From positions 1-64,000 of the forward strand of contig REEQ01000075.1 in the NCBI GenBank assembly GCA_007695005.1: a stretch of 64,000 bases of DNA. Direction: 5' to 3'. The DNA is from Wenzhouxiangellaceae bacterium. Lineage in GTDB: Bacteria > Pseudomonadota > Gammaproteobacteria > Xanthomonadales > Wenzhouxiangellaceae. Positions 1 to 9,802 of the stretch are shown piece by piece. The stretch's first letter is position 1. Each line of letters starts with the position of its first letter. The position numbers and the translations under genes are program-made. The notes under the pieces were generated by a model, which was not told where the DNA came from, made no database searches, and saw only the letters and a list, made by a program, of their open reading frames with translations.

Positions 1-25
1 TAGTCATTTATCCAATGACCAATCA

Positions 26-1087
26 CTAAACTTGTGGCCTCCACAACTCAGCCTCCAATCGATCTTTATCTTCAGCCAGCGCCAGATAGCGATTAGGAAT
101 ATGCGCACCCTCATCAAGTACCCGGTGCAATCTGACGCGGAACATGGATGAATCGTTGAAGTTTGTCATACTCAGATCGGCATTGGAAAAGTCAGAGTAA
201 GTCAACTCCATTCCATCGAAACTACAACCTGCACAGCGAGCCTGCTGCCACTGACTCTGGTATGCATTGACTCCTGTGAAAACCGCTCGCTCAACATGGG
301 CTTCGCAAAAGATGGCCTGGGGAATCTCTGCTCCTGCAAACCGTGCATCTTCGGCATTGGCCTGCAAAAAAATGGCATTGCTTCCTTTGACACGCTCCAG
401 ATTGGCCGAGCGAAGACAGGCACCCTGGAAATTAGCCTGATGAAGAATGCAATCACTCAGATCGGCACCGGTCAAATCAGCCCGAATGAATTGACAAAGA
501 GTAAAATCAATTTGTGCAAGTTTCATTTCCGCCAGGCAGCATTCGAGAAACGTTCCCAGGTATACGGAACCACCTTCAAACTTCGCACCCCTGAGATCAG
601 CCTTGATGAAAACCGGACGGTGTAATCGTGTACCTGAAAAGTCGGGGCGGATGAGGTTGCATTCGCTGAATACCGTATAGTCAATGTTGGATCCAGAGAA
701 TCGACCATCATGAATGCTGGATTTGACAAAGCCAGTGTCTTTGAGGTCAGCAGATGAGAAGTCAGGCTGGCTGAGCGCCGTCTCTACCATATTGGCATCC
801 TGTAGTTTTGCATCTCGAAAACTCACATTTTGAAGACTCGATGTCTGGAATACCGCCTGAGTGAGATTGGCCCCATTCAGCCGCACTCCGTCAAATCGAC
901 AAGATGCAAACAGGCACTCACGCAAATCGGCTCCACTCAAATCGCAATTGCTGAAGTCGACCTGTTCAAAAACCCCACCTGCCAGATTGGCACCGGGAAG
1001 CTCCATCCCCCGCAAGGACTGTAATCGAATTGGTTTGGCACTTGCCACATGCGCTTCCAGCTGATCCGGTCGCACATTGGTTTTCAT
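26..1087 (-). CDS. Pentapeptide-repeat protein, T6SS-linked
   Basis: Almost the whole 353-aa ORF is A(D/N)LXX-type pentapeptide repeats (e.g. SGADLRECLF, ADLTGADLSDCILHQANF). ATG overlaps the stop of the upstream DUF2169 gene by 4 nt (ATGA). Confidence 0.85.
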   Translation of the reverse strand: MKTNVRPDQLEAHVASAKPIRLQSLRGMELPGANLAGGVFEQVDFSNCDLSGADLRECLFASCRFDGVRLNGANLTQAVFQTSSLQNVSFRDAKLQDANMVETALSQPDFSSADLKDTGFVKSSIHDGRFSGSNIDYTVFSECNLIRPDFSGTRLHRPVFIKADLRGAKFEGGSVYLGTFLECCLAEMKLAQIDFTLCQFIRADLTGADLSDCILHQANFQGACLRSANLERVKGSNAIFLQANAEDARFAGAEIPQAIFCEAHVERAVFTGVNAYQSQWQQARCAGCSFDGMELTYSDFSNADLSMTNFNDSSMFRVRLHRVLDEGAHIPNRYLALAEDKDRLEAELWRPQV

Positions 1088-3747
1088 GACTGATCTCTAG
1101 CCGGGAATTTTCGGGGGTAAGTCCGCATGCGTTTGGTCAGCGCGCCGTCAAAATTGGTGTCCCGATTTACATGCACTCGCGAAAGATCAGCTGCGAAAAG
1201 ATTGGAACCCCCTAGATTTGCCGCACGCAGATCAGCGCGCTCCAGTGATCCCTCCATTAAATTCATCCCGCGCAAATTGGCACCGCGTAGATCCGCCTTG
1301 ACAAATTGCGCACCCTTGGCCACTGCCCTGTAAAAGCTGGCACCCTCCGCAATTATTTCACTGAGGTCTGCCTTGTCCAGAATCGCACCGTCAAAGACGG
1401 CCTCTGATAGCAAGGTTCCCCTTAAATTTGCCTCTGTCAGTGTAGCCTCGGAAAAATCAGCTGCTCTGAAATCGCAATCCACGACGACCCTCAAGTTGTG
1501 CAGGTTTGCCTTGCAAAAACGAGCATGGGTACCTCGACAATCGAGAAAAACTGCCTGCGACAGATCCGCTGCTGAAAAGTCACATTGATCAATATCAATC
1601 TTGAAAAAGACGGCACCGCTGAGTATAGATCCGGAGAAATCGGTTCCCGCAACGGAAGTCTCGATCAACAAGATATCTCGAAGGCTGGCACCGTCAAGTC
1701 GTGTCTGTGAAAACCTGGCTTCACGAAGATTTGCTTCATCGAGATTAGCACCGGAAAGCGTTGCACCTGTAAAGTCAACACCGCCCAGCTCTGCATCTTC
1801 AAAGCTCGCTTCAACAAGCGAACAATTACGGAGCTTTGCCTTACCAAGATTTGCCCTGGCAAGACTGGCCTTGTCTAGGCGGGCACCAGACAAGTCAGCC
1901 CGAGCAAGCACGGCTTCATCAAGAATCGCACCGACCAGATTGCAATTGCAGAGATTTGCAGATTCAAGATATATGCCGCGAAGATCACGTCCCGACAGGT
2001 CGAGCCCGGAGAGATCGGCAGCACAAAAGTTCAACCTGGAAAATGATGCGTCTTCTCCAAGTAACTTCACAAACTGCTCTCTTGTGCTCCCGTGGGAATA
2101 ATTTTCAGAGATCGCAGGCTGCAAGTGAGCACCCATGAGGTACATGCGTGCCATTCCCGCTTCGGCCTGTCCCATTAAATCAATCATGTCTCTGCCGAGC
2201 AACTGCTGTTCCAAAACAGTCACATCCATCCCCGTGGCTTTCATCCGCTCAATCTGAGCTCGCACCTGTGCTTCCTGATCCTTGGCCGTCTGCATCGGTG
2301 GGCCACTCTTTGGCGTGCCATCAGGGATATCCTCATCAGGATACTGATCCTTCAGGCTCTTGAGCGTCAATTGCAACTGGGCCGCATTTTGCTCAGCCTG
2401 CTGCTCCATATCTTGCCGCTTGGTACGAACCTGATCATCCAAGCGCTTGAGCACCTCCGGCAGTTCGTCGATTTTCACACTCTTGAGTTTGGCAATCTCC
2501 GCTTGCAAGGCCGGTGGCTCCGCCGGCTTGGGGGGTTCCAGTCCAAGACTGGCCATACCCTCCTCCACTTTGGCCGAATTCTGTGCCAACTGTCGATGCA
2601 GCGATTTCTCCAACTGTCCCACGCGTACACTTTCGGGAATATCACGCATGATCGAGTCGACATCTATCCCGACGTTTTTCCTGAACCCAACCGGTCCAAG
2701 CTGATCCTCATTCAGCAGATGGAACATGCCCTCGTCATCATCTAGTCGCTTAAGCAAAACATCCCCAAAGTGAGACAGTGGACGTTGCGCATCGAATGCA
2801 TCGGCTGCAACCATCAGCGCCTTTAGGTCACGGCCATCAGGGTCGTTGACCTCAATCGCTGAATGATAAATCAACACCATCCTCTCCACCTCAGGGAGAA
2901 ACCAGACTGTTGTAAGCTGACAAGCCATTTCCTCAAGCTCGTCACTGCCATTACGAAGAAAAAAACAGCGGGCCCGGATACCTGGCAGGTTTCCGGACAA
3001 GCGAGGCTTCTCCGGATGTACGTTGATCAGGCTCCATGGCTCGTCCCCGACAAATGGCTTGGCCAATTGCTGGTCACTGCTGGCGTCATTGAAGTACGAC
3101 CAGTCGATGTCCGGCGGATAGGCCGGAAAGTGCTGCTCCAGCCACTGTTTGTCATAAGTGCCGGCTTTTGCCAGTCTCTGAGGCCAGGACAGATCGATTG
3201 CGCCGAAGCTGGCTGGGCGAGGTCGCTGCCCCGGGCGATACAGCATGTCCTGGGGATACTCGACATTCGGGAGGGGGTGATATTTTCTGCCATGCTGATC
3301 TGAAACCGGCTTGAAACCCTTGCCAAGCGGATTGGCCGCAAATCCCTCTCCCCCGAAAGCATTCTCCCAAGTCAGGGCGATTGAATCAAATGGCTCCGGC
3401 TGACCTGGCTGATCTCCACGGAACTGCCGGTCACCAAACACATTGAGCTCCTTCCTGATGTCCCCAAGCGAGAGCCCGACCCGACATTTGGTACGGTCAC
3501 CTCCTTCACGGGTCCAAGCCTTGCCCGCAAGAAGAACTTCCCCCCTGCGCTTGGGAATTCCGGCATCAAGATACCCACCCTGGCCTAACTGAGAGGCAGC
3601 AGCTTGCCACAACTCTGCTTCACCAAGTAATTCTCTGGCGCCGCTTAAGGGAAGCATTCCCAGCACTGAAACACCGAACAACATGCGTCCGCCGAACTCG
3701 AAGGGCCGTGTCAGAACACTTAGGCACATTGGTTTGACAACTTTCAT
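1084..3747 (-). CDS. DUF2169-type N-terminal domain fused to C-terminal pentapeptide repeats, T6SS accessory/adaptor-like
   Basis: N-terminal ~330 aa resembles the DUF2169 family (MKVVKPMCLSVLTRPFEFGGRMLFGVSVLGM...), a charged coiled-coil-like linker follows, then ~300 aa of pentapeptide repeats. Directly downstream of vgrG. Confidence 0.8.
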   Translation of the reverse strand: MKVVKPMCLSVLTRPFEFGGRMLFGVSVLGMLPLSGARELLGEAELWQAAASQLGQGGYLDAGIPKRRGEVLLAGKAWTREGGDRTKCRVGLSLGDIRKELNVFGDRQFRGDQPGQPEPFDSIALTWENAFGGEGFAANPLGKGFKPVSDQHGRKYHPLPNVEYPQDMLYRPGQRPRPASFGAIDLSWPQRLAKAGTYDKQWLEQHFPAYPPDIDWSYFNDASSDQQLAKPFVGDEPWSLINVHPEKPRLSGNLPGIRARCFFLRNGSDELEEMACQLTTVWFLPEVERMVLIYHSAIEVNDPDGRDLKALMVAADAFDAQRPLSHFGDVLLKRLDDDEGMFHLLNEDQLGPVGFRKNVGIDVDSIMRDIPESVRVGQLEKSLHRQLAQNSAKVEEGMASLGLEPPKPAEPPALQAEIAKLKSVKIDELPEVLKRLDDQVRTKRQDMEQQAEQNAAQLQLTLKSLKDQYPDEDIPDGTPKSGPPMQTAKDQEAQVRAQIERMKATGMDVTVLEQQLLGRDMIDLMGQAEAGMARMYLMGAHLQPAISENYSHGSTREQFVKLLGEDASFSRLNFCAADLSGLDLSGRDLRGIYLESANLCNCNLVGAILDEAVLARADLSGARLDKASLARANLGKAKLRNCSLVEASFEDAELGGVDFTGATLSGANLDEANLREARFSQTRLDGASLRDILLIETSVAGTDFSGSILSGAVFFKIDIDQCDFSAADLSQAVFLDCRGTHARFCKANLHNLRVVVDCDFRAADFSEATLTEANLRGTLLSEAVFDGAILDKADLSEIIAEGASFYRAVAKGAQFVKADLRGANLRGMNLMEGSLERADLRAANLGGSNLFAADLSRVHVNRDTNFDGALTKRMRTYPRKFPARDQS

Positions 3748-3804
3748 GTTTCGGGTCCAATGTTTCGTACTACAAATTACGAGAAAAATCTCCGAGCGCT
3801 CAAG

Positions 3805-6036
3805 CTACAGCATCTTGAATCCGGACTTGTCGATCTTGAAACCCGAAGCCTCCATCTTAAGAGAACCTATCTTCTTCAATTCGAGTCCTGGTGAGCCGAT
3901 TTTTAAAGTGGTATGTTCGAGTGAAATTCCGGAAACGGACAGCCCACTAATCTTCATACCAATATCAAAACCCTTGTAAGATTGGTCAAATCCTTTCCAT
4001 ACACTGTCTGAAGCTTTGGTCTCTGTGCAGTTTCCACCTGATACATTGATCATTGCAAACACATTGATCACAGTCCCGCTTGTTGTATGCAACTGGGAAT
4101 CGTTCAGAAACACCCCCGCCGGCGCATTGATAGTTACAGGAGCAGATGCAGTGACATCAATGCCACCACCCTGCGCTGTAATGTCAATGCTCGTTTCAGA
4201 AGTCATTGTGATTTTCTTTGATTTATGCGTCCAAGCTCCCTTGACAGTAACGTTGTAGTTTCCATCAATATCGAGTTTATAGTCCTTCTTAACATCGACT
4301 TCACGCTTTCCGGAGACCTCTAGCTTGTCGTTACCGGTAGACTTCGTCCCCACTTTTATTGTGCGGTGTACACCAACCTCCTGATCCAGGTTCAAATCAA
4401 TATTGTCTTTTCGATTCTTCTTGACATGAATGGTCTCGTTACCCCCTATGGTCTTCTTCCTGTCATTGCCGATATTCAGTGCGTCATCGTTCTCGACCTC
4501 ACTGTGCCGATCCTTTTCTGCATGGACATAAATCAGTTCACTGCCCTTTTTGTCCTCAAACCTAAACTCATTGAAGTTGCTCGCACTGCCGTTCTTGGAT
4601 GACCGCGTCTTGATCCCGGATTGGGTGGCCTTGGCCGGGAGGTCATAGGGCGGCTTATTCTCAGCGTTGTAGACCGAGCCAGTCACCAGAGGGCGGTCGG
4701 GATCGCCTTCCAAAAATTCGACGACGACCTCGTGGCCGATTCGAGGAAGGAACTGCATCCCCCACTTCTTGCCGGCCCAGCCCTGGGCGACGCGAATCCA
4801 GCAGGAGCTGTTTTCGTTCTTCTGACCTTCGCGATCCCAATGGAACTGGACCTTGACTCGGCCATGTTCATCGGTCCAGATTTCTTCCCCGGACTCTCCA
4901 ACCACCACCCCGGTCTGCGGCCCGTGAACAATCGGTCGCGGCGTGCGACAGGCGGCACGAAAAGGTTCGCTGGAGGGCATTGCCATCAGGCTGCAGCTGT
5001 AGTTGAACTCACTTTCACCGGCTTCGACTTCGGCATCAAACTCGTCGGTCATGATGTCGTGGGTCACGGCCAGAATCAGATATTCCCGATTCTGGTCGTC
5101 GCGCGGGTAGTCCTCAAGCTCGAACAAGAAACCGGGAATCAAGCCACGTGCGTTTCCGCCACCCCGGAGAATCTCGATATCGGCCTGCTCTGCTTCCAGC
5201 CGCAGACGCGCATAGGCTTCGCCCTCGCCGGGAGTTGAGTAGTCTCCGGGATAATCATACTGTTCATACTCCGCATGCTCGTAGTCACGGATCATTTGCG
5301 CCTTGACTTCCATGTTGGCGCCGGGCGTGGCGAAGTTGTAGTCTCGCAGTGCAATCTTGCCGCTGCGCACGGCGCGGCTCACCTGCCAGGCATCGATGTG
5401 ATCACGCTCGCGATGATCGTGTTGATCCGGCGGAAAGTAGGGAACCACAGCATAGTCTCCAAAAGGCTCATGGGCACTGATGCTGTCCGCCAGGACCAGC
5501 TCGTGCTTGCCAGGTTCGTGGGTGAAGTAGTAGTAGATACCCTCCTCTTCCATCAGACGCGACAAAAAGGCGAAATCGGACTCGCGATACTGAACACAGA
5601 ACTCGCGTGGATCGTAGCTGCTGGTCAGGCGATCATCAATATCGGTAAAGCCATGGTCGGCACAGACCTTCTTGATGATTTCCGGCACCGTTTCATTTTG
5701 AAAGATTCGGTTATTGACCGCTCGAGTCAAAAACCAGAACCAGGGCTTGAGCTCGACCTTGTATTTGGCCAACGGACCGCGAAACCCCAGAAACGAGAAG
5801 CGGGTGACATGCCCGCAGAAATAGCGGGTATCGCCGTGCGGCAGCTCCAGCTCGACATGAGCATGCTGTCCGATCAGATCATCAAGGACGATGTTCTCAT
5901 CTTCGCTGAAGACCATCAAATCGTAATCGTACAGCTGGCTGACACTTTCCCTGGCAACCAGGTGGTGAAACAGCAGCACATCAGTGCCCAGCGGCGAGAT
6001 CAGCTCTGCCTGCCGGTTTTCCTGGGTTCTGGCCAT
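3805..6036 (-). CDS. vgrG: Type VI secretion tip protein VgrG (TssI)
   Basis: 743 aa; VgrG/Rhs core (QYRESDFAFLSRLMEEEGIYYYF, DEHGRVKVQFHWDREG, GWAGKKWGMQFLPRIGHEVVVEFLEGDPDRPLVTGSVYN) with a C-terminal needle and ~65-aa extension. Confidence 0.97.
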   Translation of the reverse strand: MARTQENRQAELISPLGTDVLLFHHLVARESVSQLYDYDLMVFSEDENIVLDDLIGQHAHVELELPHGDTRYFCGHVTRFSFLGFRGPLAKYKVELKPWFWFLTRAVNNRIFQNETVPEIIKKVCADHGFTDIDDRLTSSYDPREFCVQYRESDFAFLSRLMEEEGIYYYFTHEPGKHELVLADSISAHEPFGDYAVVPYFPPDQHDHRERDHIDAWQVSRAVRSGKIALRDYNFATPGANMEVKAQMIRDYEHAEYEQYDYPGDYSTPGEGEAYARLRLEAEQADIEILRGGGNARGLIPGFLFELEDYPRDDQNREYLILAVTHDIMTDEFDAEVEAGESEFNYSCSLMAMPSSEPFRAACRTPRPIVHGPQTGVVVGESGEEIWTDEHGRVKVQFHWDREGQKNENSSCWIRVAQGWAGKKWGMQFLPRIGHEVVVEFLEGDPDRPLVTGSVYNAENKPPYDLPAKATQSGIKTRSSKNGSASNFNEFRFEDKKGSELIYVHAEKDRHSEVENDDALNIGNDRKKTIGGNETIHVKKNRKDNIDLNLDQEVGVHRTIKVGTKSTGNDKLEVSGKREVDVKKDYKLDIDGNYNVTVKGAWTHKSKKITMTSETSIDITAQGGGIDVTASAPVTINAPAGVFLNDSQLHTTSGTVINVFAMINVSGGNCTETKASDSVWKGFDQSYKGFDIGMKISGLSVSGISLEHTTLKIGSPGLELKKIGSLKMEASGFKIDKSGFKML

Positions 6037-6048
6037 GACTCGCTCCGA

Positions 6049-8763
6049 TCAGTCGAATTGATAGATGAAGGCATCGTCGGCAACATCGACCGCGATGCGC
6101 GCGACCTCACCACCTTCCAGGCGCCGATTGAGCAGCTCGCGGCTGATTTCCGGCAGCATGGTATTGGTCAGGATGGCATCGATCATTCGGCCACCGCTTT
6201 CGAGTTCCTTGCAGCGGCCGATGACAAGCTTGATGACCTCATCACTGTAGGTGAAGGGCACATCGTAGTGCTCGGTCACGCGACTCTCGATTCGGCCCAA
6301 CTGCAGGCGCGCGATCTGTTCCAGCACGCTGTCGCTGAGCGGGTAGTAGGGAATGACGACCAGGCGACCGAGCAAGGCTGCCGGAAAGACTTTCAGCAAG
6401 GGTTCGCGCAATGATTTGGCCAGCCCTTCGGTCTCGGGCATCAGCTCCGGGTCCTGACACATGTTCATGATCAGATCACTGCCTACATTGGAGGTCAGCA
6501 GGATGATGGTGTTCTTGAAATCAATCAGCCGCCCTTCGCCATCTTCCATGATGCCCTTGTCGAAGACCTGGAAGAAAATCTCATGGACATCGGAATGCGC
6601 CTTCTCGACCTCGTCTAGCAGGACGACGCTGTAGGGCTTGCGACGCACGGCTTCGGTCAGAATGCCGCCTTCTCCGTAGCCGACATAGCCCGGCGGCGCG
6701 CCCTTGAGCGTCGATACCGTGTGTGCCTCCTGAAATTCGCTCATGTTGATGGTGATGAGATTGCGCTCACCGCCATAGAGCGTCTCGGCCAGGGTCAGGG
6801 CGGTTTCCGTCTTGCCAACGCCGGAAGGCCCGGCCAGCAGGAATACGCCGATCGGCTTGCTCGGGTTGTCCAGGCGCGCACGCGCAGTCTGGATTCGGCG
6901 GGCGATCATTGCCAGGGCGTGATCCTGGCCGACAACCCGCTGCGAAAGCGTCTGCTCCAGGTTCAGGACAGTTCGGATCTCGTCCTTGACCATGCGGCCC
7001 ACCGGAATGCCCGTCCAGTCGGCAACCACGCTGGCAATCGATTGTTCGTCTACCGCCGGATGCAGCAGTGGGTGATCACCCTGCACGGCTGCCAGCTCGT
7101 CATGCAGCTGCTCGAGCTGCTTCAGCAAGCCGTCACGGTCCAGGCCCTCCGAAGCTTCCGCAGTTTCGCCTGGCTCTTCACCCTGCGCCTCGGCCACTGC
7201 TTCAGCAGCTTCCTTGACCGTCTCCTTCTCAGGGTGCAGCTGCTGTCTGATTTCCAGTATCTGGCGGACCAGCTCCTTCTCCTGCTCCCAGCGCTTCTCC
7301 AAAGATTCACAGCGTTGCCGCTCTTCACCCAGCGCCTCTTCGACACGTTCGATACGTTGACCGACCGGGATGCCGATGTCTTGCTCGCGACCAATGATCT
7401 GCAGCTCCAGCTCCAGGGCCTGAATATTGCGTCGGCAATCTTCCAGTTCGGCTGGCACGGCGTGCAGGGCGGTGGCCACGCGGGCACTGGCCGTGTCCAG
7501 CAGGCTGATCGACTTGTCCGGCAGCTGCCGGTCGGGGATATAGCGACTGGAGAGCTTGACCGATGCCTCCAGGGCCTCGTCCAGGATCAATACCTTGTGG
7601 TGCTTTTCCATCGCCGGAGAGATCGCCCGCATCATGCGGATGGCATTGGGGATCGACGGCTCACCAATCTTGACCACCTGGAAACGCCGAGTCAGCGCCG
7701 GATCCTTCTCGATATGCTTTTTGTACTCGGCCCAGGTCGTCGCCGCGATTGTGCGCAACTCGCCGCGCGCAAGCGCGGGCTTCAGCAGGTTGGCCGCATC
7801 CCCGGTGCCGGCAGCGCCACCTGCACCGATCAGCGTGTGCGCTTCATCGATGAACAGAATGATCGGCTTCGGCGAGGACTGCACCTCCTGAATGACGTTC
7901 TTCAAGCGGTTCTCGAACTCACCCTTCATGCTCGCACCGGCCTGAAGCAGACCAACATCCAGGGTTCGCACCGTGACATTGGCCAACGTTGGCGGGACTT
8001 CACCGCGCGCCACGCGAAGGGCGAATCCCTCGACTGCGGCGGTCTTGCCGACCCCCGCTTCACCGGTAAGGATCGGGTTGTTCTGCTTGCGCCGCATGAG
8101 AATGTCGATGAGCTGGCGAATTTCTTCGTCTCGACCCACGATTTCATCAATGGCGCCTTTGCGGGCGCGCTCGGTAAGGTCAATGGAAAACTGGTTCAGC
8201 GCTTCCTGCTGACCGTCTCCACGCGGACGCATGGCATCAGAGGCTTCACCAGGCTCCCCCTGCACTGCCAAGCCCGTATCGGCAGCTTCCGGCGAGCCAT
8301 GGGTGATCTTGTCAAAGTCATCGCTCAGTTGCTCCGGCTTGATCTTGCGGAACTCATCGGAAATGCTCAGCAGTGCATTGTTCAGCCCCTTGGTCCTGAG
8401 TATCCCCATCACCAGATGGCCAGATCGCACTTTCTGGGCGTTGTAAAGCAGCGAAGCCCAGACCCAGGCACGCTCGACGGCCTCTTCCAGGTGGGCCGAC
8501 AGGTCAGAGATCGAACTGGCACCACGCGGCAATCGATCCAGCGCATCGGTCATGTCCTTGACCAGGCGCGAAGGGTTGAGGTCGAAGTGGCGAATGATCA
8601 GCTGCAGATCGGAGTGCTCCAGCTGCAGAATCTGATGTAGCCAGTGCACCAGCTCGACATAGGGATTGCCCCGCATCTTGCAGAATACAGTGGCACTCTC
8701 GACCGCCTTGTAGCAGGTCTTGTTGAGCTTATTGAACAGCGCGACGCGGGATATCTCTGCCAT
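6049..8763 (-). CDS. clpV: Type VI secretion AAA+ ATPase ClpV (TssH)
   Basis: Two Walker A motifs (GEAGVGKT, GPSGVGKT), ClpB-like architecture, position between tssG and vgrG. Confidence 0.97.
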   Translation of the reverse strand: MAEISRVALFNKLNKTCYKAVESATVFCKMRGNPYVELVHWLHQILQLEHSDLQLIIRHFDLNPSRLVKDMTDALDRLPRGASSISDLSAHLEEAVERAWVWASLLYNAQKVRSGHLVMGILRTKGLNNALLSISDEFRKIKPEQLSDDFDKITHGSPEAADTGLAVQGEPGEASDAMRPRGDGQQEALNQFSIDLTERARKGAIDEIVGRDEEIRQLIDILMRRKQNNPILTGEAGVGKTAAVEGFALRVARGEVPPTLANVTVRTLDVGLLQAGASMKGEFENRLKNVIQEVQSSPKPIILFIDEAHTLIGAGGAAGTGDAANLLKPALARGELRTIAATTWAEYKKHIEKDPALTRRFQVVKIGEPSIPNAIRMMRAISPAMEKHHKVLILDEALEASVKLSSRYIPDRQLPDKSISLLDTASARVATALHAVPAELEDCRRNIQALELELQIIGREQDIGIPVGQRIERVEEALGEERQRCESLEKRWEQEKELVRQILEIRQQLHPEKETVKEAAEAVAEAQGEEPGETAEASEGLDRDGLLKQLEQLHDELAAVQGDHPLLHPAVDEQSIASVVADWTGIPVGRMVKDEIRTVLNLEQTLSQRVVGQDHALAMIARRIQTARARLDNPSKPIGVFLLAGPSGVGKTETALTLAETLYGGERNLITINMSEFQEAHTVSTLKGAPPGYVGYGEGGILTEAVRRKPYSVVLLDEVEKAHSDVHEIFFQVFDKGIMEDGEGRLIDFKNTIILLTSNVGSDLIMNMCQDPELMPETEGLAKSLREPLLKVFPAALLGRLVVIPYYPLSDSVLEQIARLQLGRIESRVTEHYDVPFTYSDEVIKLVIGRCKELESGGRMIDAILTNTMLPEISRELLNRRLEGGEVARIAVDVADDAFIYQFD

Positions 8764-9802
8764 GATGACTCTCGTTCAGACTGGTTTCGAAACGGGGGGA
8801 ATGGAAAAAATCGATGTATTCATCGCCTTCGCGTTCACCGTGCAGCCAGGTCGAGTAGCCCAGCTCGCCGTAGCAACCGAGCTGGGTCACTGGCTTTTCG
8901 GCCTCGGGAATGAACATCCGATATTCCCAGCCGAACTCGAGGCCGACATAGTTGTGGACAATGGCATTGAGCCGCTCAGCAGAGGGCCGGTTGGGCAGCA
9001 TGCGCTCGAATTGCTCACGGCTCAGGGGACCAAAAACCAGGGCGAAGCGAAACTGGCGCTCGAACGAGCGCTCGCCAATGACGGCGTTGACGCCAAGACT
9101 GCCGGTCAACAAGGAGCGCCCCAGGTACAGGCGGCTTTCTTCCGGCAGATTCAGCCACTCTGGCTGATACTCCTCGAGACCGACTGGCATGTCGAACTGT
9201 TGGCTGATGATGCCAAGCAAGCCTTCGGCATTGCGTGTCTGGCGCGATAGATGACCGGCATGAAAGCGTTTTGCCGCATCCGGCATGGCATCGCGTCCGG
9301 CCAGGCCGGGCAGGCCCAGACCGGCGAGCGCGCCCACATACTTGTCGAAGCGGTTGTGACGCGGGCGGTCCTCGCAAACGGCCGGTTCGGCGTCCGCCCA
9401 GATGCGATAGAACAGCGACAGCAGGCGATGGTGAAAGATGTCGCAGAAGCGCGCCAGGGTCGGATCATGGAACGAGATCTGGCGCTCCATCGCGAACTCG
9501 GTCAAGTGCACCGGCAATGGGCCATTGGGCCCGAACAGACCATGAAAATTCTGGTACAGCCGCGCTGGCCGATGGCTGTTGCCCCGGCTGATTGCACTCA
9601 GGGTCGATGGCGCGAACTGCAAGTAGGGTTGCTGGCCAAGGCGGACGGGATCCTGCCGCGCCCGGCGCGAGCGGCCAAAACCCGGGACATCCGGACTCGC
9701 GGCCTCGATCAGGCGCAGGGCCTGGTAGAAGCCGAATGCCGGCGGGTCCTGCTCCAGGCGCAGGACTAAATCGTCAATCTGCGTCCGGTCGTCAGTGGCC
9801 AT
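8729..9802 (-). CDS. tssG: Type VI secretion baseplate protein TssG
   Basis: PPAFGFYQALRLIEAA motif; follows tssF with overlap. Confidence 0.95.
   Translation of the reverse strand: MATDDRTQIDDLVLRLEQDPPAFGFYQALRLIEAASPDVPGFGRSRRARQDPVRLGQQPYLQFAPSTLSAISRGNSHRPARLYQNFHGLFGPNGPLPVHLTEFAMERQISFHDPTLARFCDIFHHRLLSLFYRIWADAEPAVCEDRPRHNRFDKYVGALAGLGLPGLAGRDAMPDAAKRFHAGHLSRQTRNAEGLLGIISQQFDMPVGLEEYQPEWLNLPEESRLYLGRSLLTGSLGVNAVIGERSFERQFRFALVFGPLSREQFERMLPNRPSAERLNAIVHNYVGLEFGWEYRMFIPEAEKPVTQLGCYGELGYSTWLHGEREGDEYIDFFHSPRFETSLNESHHGRDIPRRAVQ

Noticed and set aside
1601-2101. Repetitive plus-strand ORF opposite the pentapeptide repeats
   Set aside because: Its periodicity is just the complement of the pentapeptide-repeat codons.
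6721-8640. 639-aa plus-strand ORF opposite clpV
   Set aside because: Antisense shadow of a well-conserved gene; no recognisable domain, expected in GC-rich DNA.
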